From Methanobacteriota archaeon (GTDB lineage: Archaea > Thermoplasmatota > Poseidoniia > Poseidoniales > Poseidoniaceae): a DNA stretch of 6,216 bases. The DNA lies in the NCBI GenBank assembly GCA_002694585.1, contig NZMM01000085.1, positions 1-6,216 on the forward strand, in the 5' to 3' direction. The stretch's first letter is position 1. Each line of letters opens with the position of its first letter. The translations under genes were made by a program, and so were the position numbers. The notes under the pieces were generated by a model, which saw only the letters and a program-made list of their open reading frames with translations, made no database searches and was not told the DNA's origin. Below are positions 4,838 to 6,216 of the stretch, in pieces.

Positions 4838-6216
4838 ATGGGCGCCGCCGCTATGCTCGAGCAGCGGAGCCCTCGTTTGGCCGTCAGGCCGGCGAAAGAC
4901 GGGCACAGCGGAGCACACGTGCTGTACTGGATGACCTCATCCAGGCGAACGTCCTACAACCTCGCCCTCGAGCATGCCGTAAACCTCGCGGTCGAGAGGA
5001 ACCTCCCCCTGCTTGTGGTCGAAGCCTTGGCCATCGGCCATCGATGGGCCAACGACCGCATCCACACCTTCGTGCTGCAGGGCATGATCGACCAGCGCAC
5101 CACCATGCTTGGAAGCGGCGTGACTTACGTCCCATATGTCGAGACCCGCCATGGCGAGGCCCGTGGGTTGCTGGCACGGATGAGCGTGGATGCAGACGCC
5201 CTCGTCATCGACGATTACCCCACGTACATGCCGCGTCAGGTCGCGGAACGTGCCATGAAGCTCGCGCCATGCGAGGTTCACGTCGTGGACGGAAACGGAT
5301 TCATCTCAATGCGCCACGCTGGGCGCGCCTTCACCACGGCTTATTCGCTTCGTCGCCATCTGCACAAGACCATCGAAGATCATCTGGCTGACCTCCCCGT
5401 CGAACACCCCTTGGGGCCGGCGCTCGCGTTGCCTGATGTCGACGAGACCCTCGTTGATTTGGCCTTTCAGGAAACGGACACGCCAAAGACGCCATTGGAA
5501 TTCATTTGGCGAACGGCTGAGGGCGACGACGTCGGAAGAGAAGCGCTTCTTGCACTCGACATCGACCACGACGTTGCGCCCGTTCCCCACATGAAAGGCG
5601 GCAGCATGTCCGCCAACAAGCGCTGGCGCAAGTTCCTCGACGACCGCCTCGAACGGTATCATGAAGACCGAAATCACCCGGATTTGCAAGCCGCGACTGG
5701 ACTCTCACCGTGGCTGCATTACGGCCACATCTCCGCGCAGAGGATGGTCAAGGACGTCCTCGACTTGTACGGTTGGGACCCGGGTCACGTCACTCCGCCG
5801 TCCGATGGTCGTCGCTCGGGCTGGTGGGGACTCCCTGCAGGCGCAGAAGCCTTCCTTGACCAAGTCATCACGTGGCGGGACCTTGCGTTCATCCACGCCC
5901 ACATGGTCGAGGATCACGACGGATACAGTTCAATCCCAGAGTGGGCCCAGGCCACCTTGGCTGAACACGCTGACGACCCGCGTCCTGGTGCGTACACCTT
6001 CGAACAACTGGAAGCCGCCCAAACGGGTGACGAGCTCTGGAACGCAGCCCAGCGTCAACTCATGCAGGAGGGCATCATCCAAAACTACCTGAGGATGCTG
6101 TGGGGGAAGAAAATCCTCGAATGGGCCCCAACGCCCCAGCTCGCTTTCGATTGGATGGTTGCACTGAACGACCGCTGGGCCTTGGACGGTCGCGATCCAA
6201 ACTCCTACGCTGGCAT
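4838..6216 (+). CDS. phr: Class II-type DNA photolyase/cryptochrome, C-terminus cut by the window end
   Basis: An open frame of 459 codons runs off the right edge; class II enzymes such as that of Methanosarcina are about 460-470 residues, and alignment suggests only a short C-terminal tail is missing. Residues 27-170 form the alpha/beta antenna domain (HVLYWM at 27-32), and residues 230-459 the helical FAD domain. Class II motifs include LSPWLHYGHISAQR (289-302), LWNAAQ (400-405), NYLRMLWGKKILEW (416-429) and LNDRWALDGRDPN (443-455). W401, W422 and W429 align with the electron-transfer tryptophans W360, W381 and W388 of the Methanosarcina mazei enzyme, and N444 with the asparagine near flavin N5. 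The expected reaction is light-driven repair of cyclobutane pyrimidine dimers using FADH-. Deviations: the usual RDQR/EDN signature after YWM reads TSSRRTSYN, and GKMHGY reads GIIQNY. It may therefore be a diverged subgroup with a different lesion or a sensory role. It shares a divergent promoter region with ribA. Confidence 0.9.
   Translation, partial: MGAAAMLEQRSPRLAVRPAKDGHSGAHVLYWMTSSRRTSYNLALEHAVNLAVERNLPLLVVEALAIGHRWANDRIHTFVLQGMIDQRTTMLGSGVTYVPYVETRHGEARGLLARMSVDADALVIDDYPTYMPRQVAERAMKLAPCEVHVVDGNGFISMRHAGRAFTTAYSLRRHLHKTIEDHLADLPVEHPLGPALALPDVDETLVDLAFQETDTPKTPLEFIWRTAEGDDVGREALLALDIDHDVAPVPHMKGGSMSANKRWRKFLDDRLERYHEDRNHPDLQAATGLSPWLHYGHISAQRMVKDVLDLYGWDPGHVTPPSDGRRSGWWGLPAGAEAFLDQVITWRDLAFIHAHMVEDHDGYSSIPEWAQATLAEHADDPRPGAYTFEQLEAAQTGDELWNAAQRQLMQEGIIQNYLRMLWGKKILEWAPTPQLAFDWMVALNDRWALDGRDPNSYAG

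Noticed and set aside
4756..5391. 211-codon plus-strand frame over the ribA-photolyase spacer
   Set aside because: Out of frame with the photolyase motifs, arginine- and proline-rich low-complexity translation, and it starts upstream of the photolyase TATA box.
5661..6092. 143-codon plus-strand frame and the opposing minus-strand frames in the last 1.3 kb
   Set aside because: They overlap the photolyase, whose frame gives continuous class II motifs to the window end; the others show no motifs.
1..6216. tRNA, rRNA, CRISPR array, insertion sequence or integration site
   Set aside because: No cloverleaf, regularly spaced repeats, transposase motifs or long direct/inverted repeats were found by eye, and coding genes account for nearly all of the sequence.

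Overview
The window most likely comes from an archaeon, and marine group II Euryarchaeota (Ca. Poseidoniales) is my best guess. The main evidence is four genes whose start codons lie 22-24 bases downstream of a TATACC box with no Shine-Dalgarno sequence, which is the layout of archaeal leaderless transcripts. A TrmB-family regulator supports this. The lineage is inferred from promoter style and gene content; no rRNA or marker gene is present to prove it.

Layout: (1) 1-111, minus strand, is the first 37 codons of an FAD-dependent oxidoreductase of the phytoene desaturase (CrtI) type. (2) 112-259 is a divergent promoter region. (3) 260-928, plus strand, is a membrane lipid desaturase of the CarF/TMEM189/FAD4 family. 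(4) Four minus-strand genes transcribed from 4743 down to 896 look like one operon: ribA (GTP cyclohydrolase II), a BCP-like peroxiredoxin, a TrmB-type regulator with an extra C-terminal domain, and an ABC1/AarF/UbiB-type atypical kinase. The kinase and the desaturase converge, and their coding ends overlap by 33 bases. (5) 4744-4837 is a second divergent promoter region. (6) 4838-6216, plus strand, is a class II-type photolyase/cryptochrome cut by the window end after 459 codons.

Functional reading: almost every gene can be tied to light or photo-oxidative stress. The products cover carotenoid formation, a lipid desaturase whose Myxococcus relative CarF transmits singlet-oxygen signals, thiol peroxide removal, flavin synthesis, a flavin photoenzyme and a kinase family linked to quinone and isoprenoid-lipid homeostasis. 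The regulator in the operon is a candidate local controller. This grouping is an inference from co-location and shared promoter elements, not a demonstrated system.

No tRNA, rRNA, CRISPR array, insertion sequence or long repeat was seen. The window is almost entirely coding; the only gaps above 40 bases are the two divergent promoter regions (148 and 94 bases) and a 41-base gap between the regulator and the kinase.
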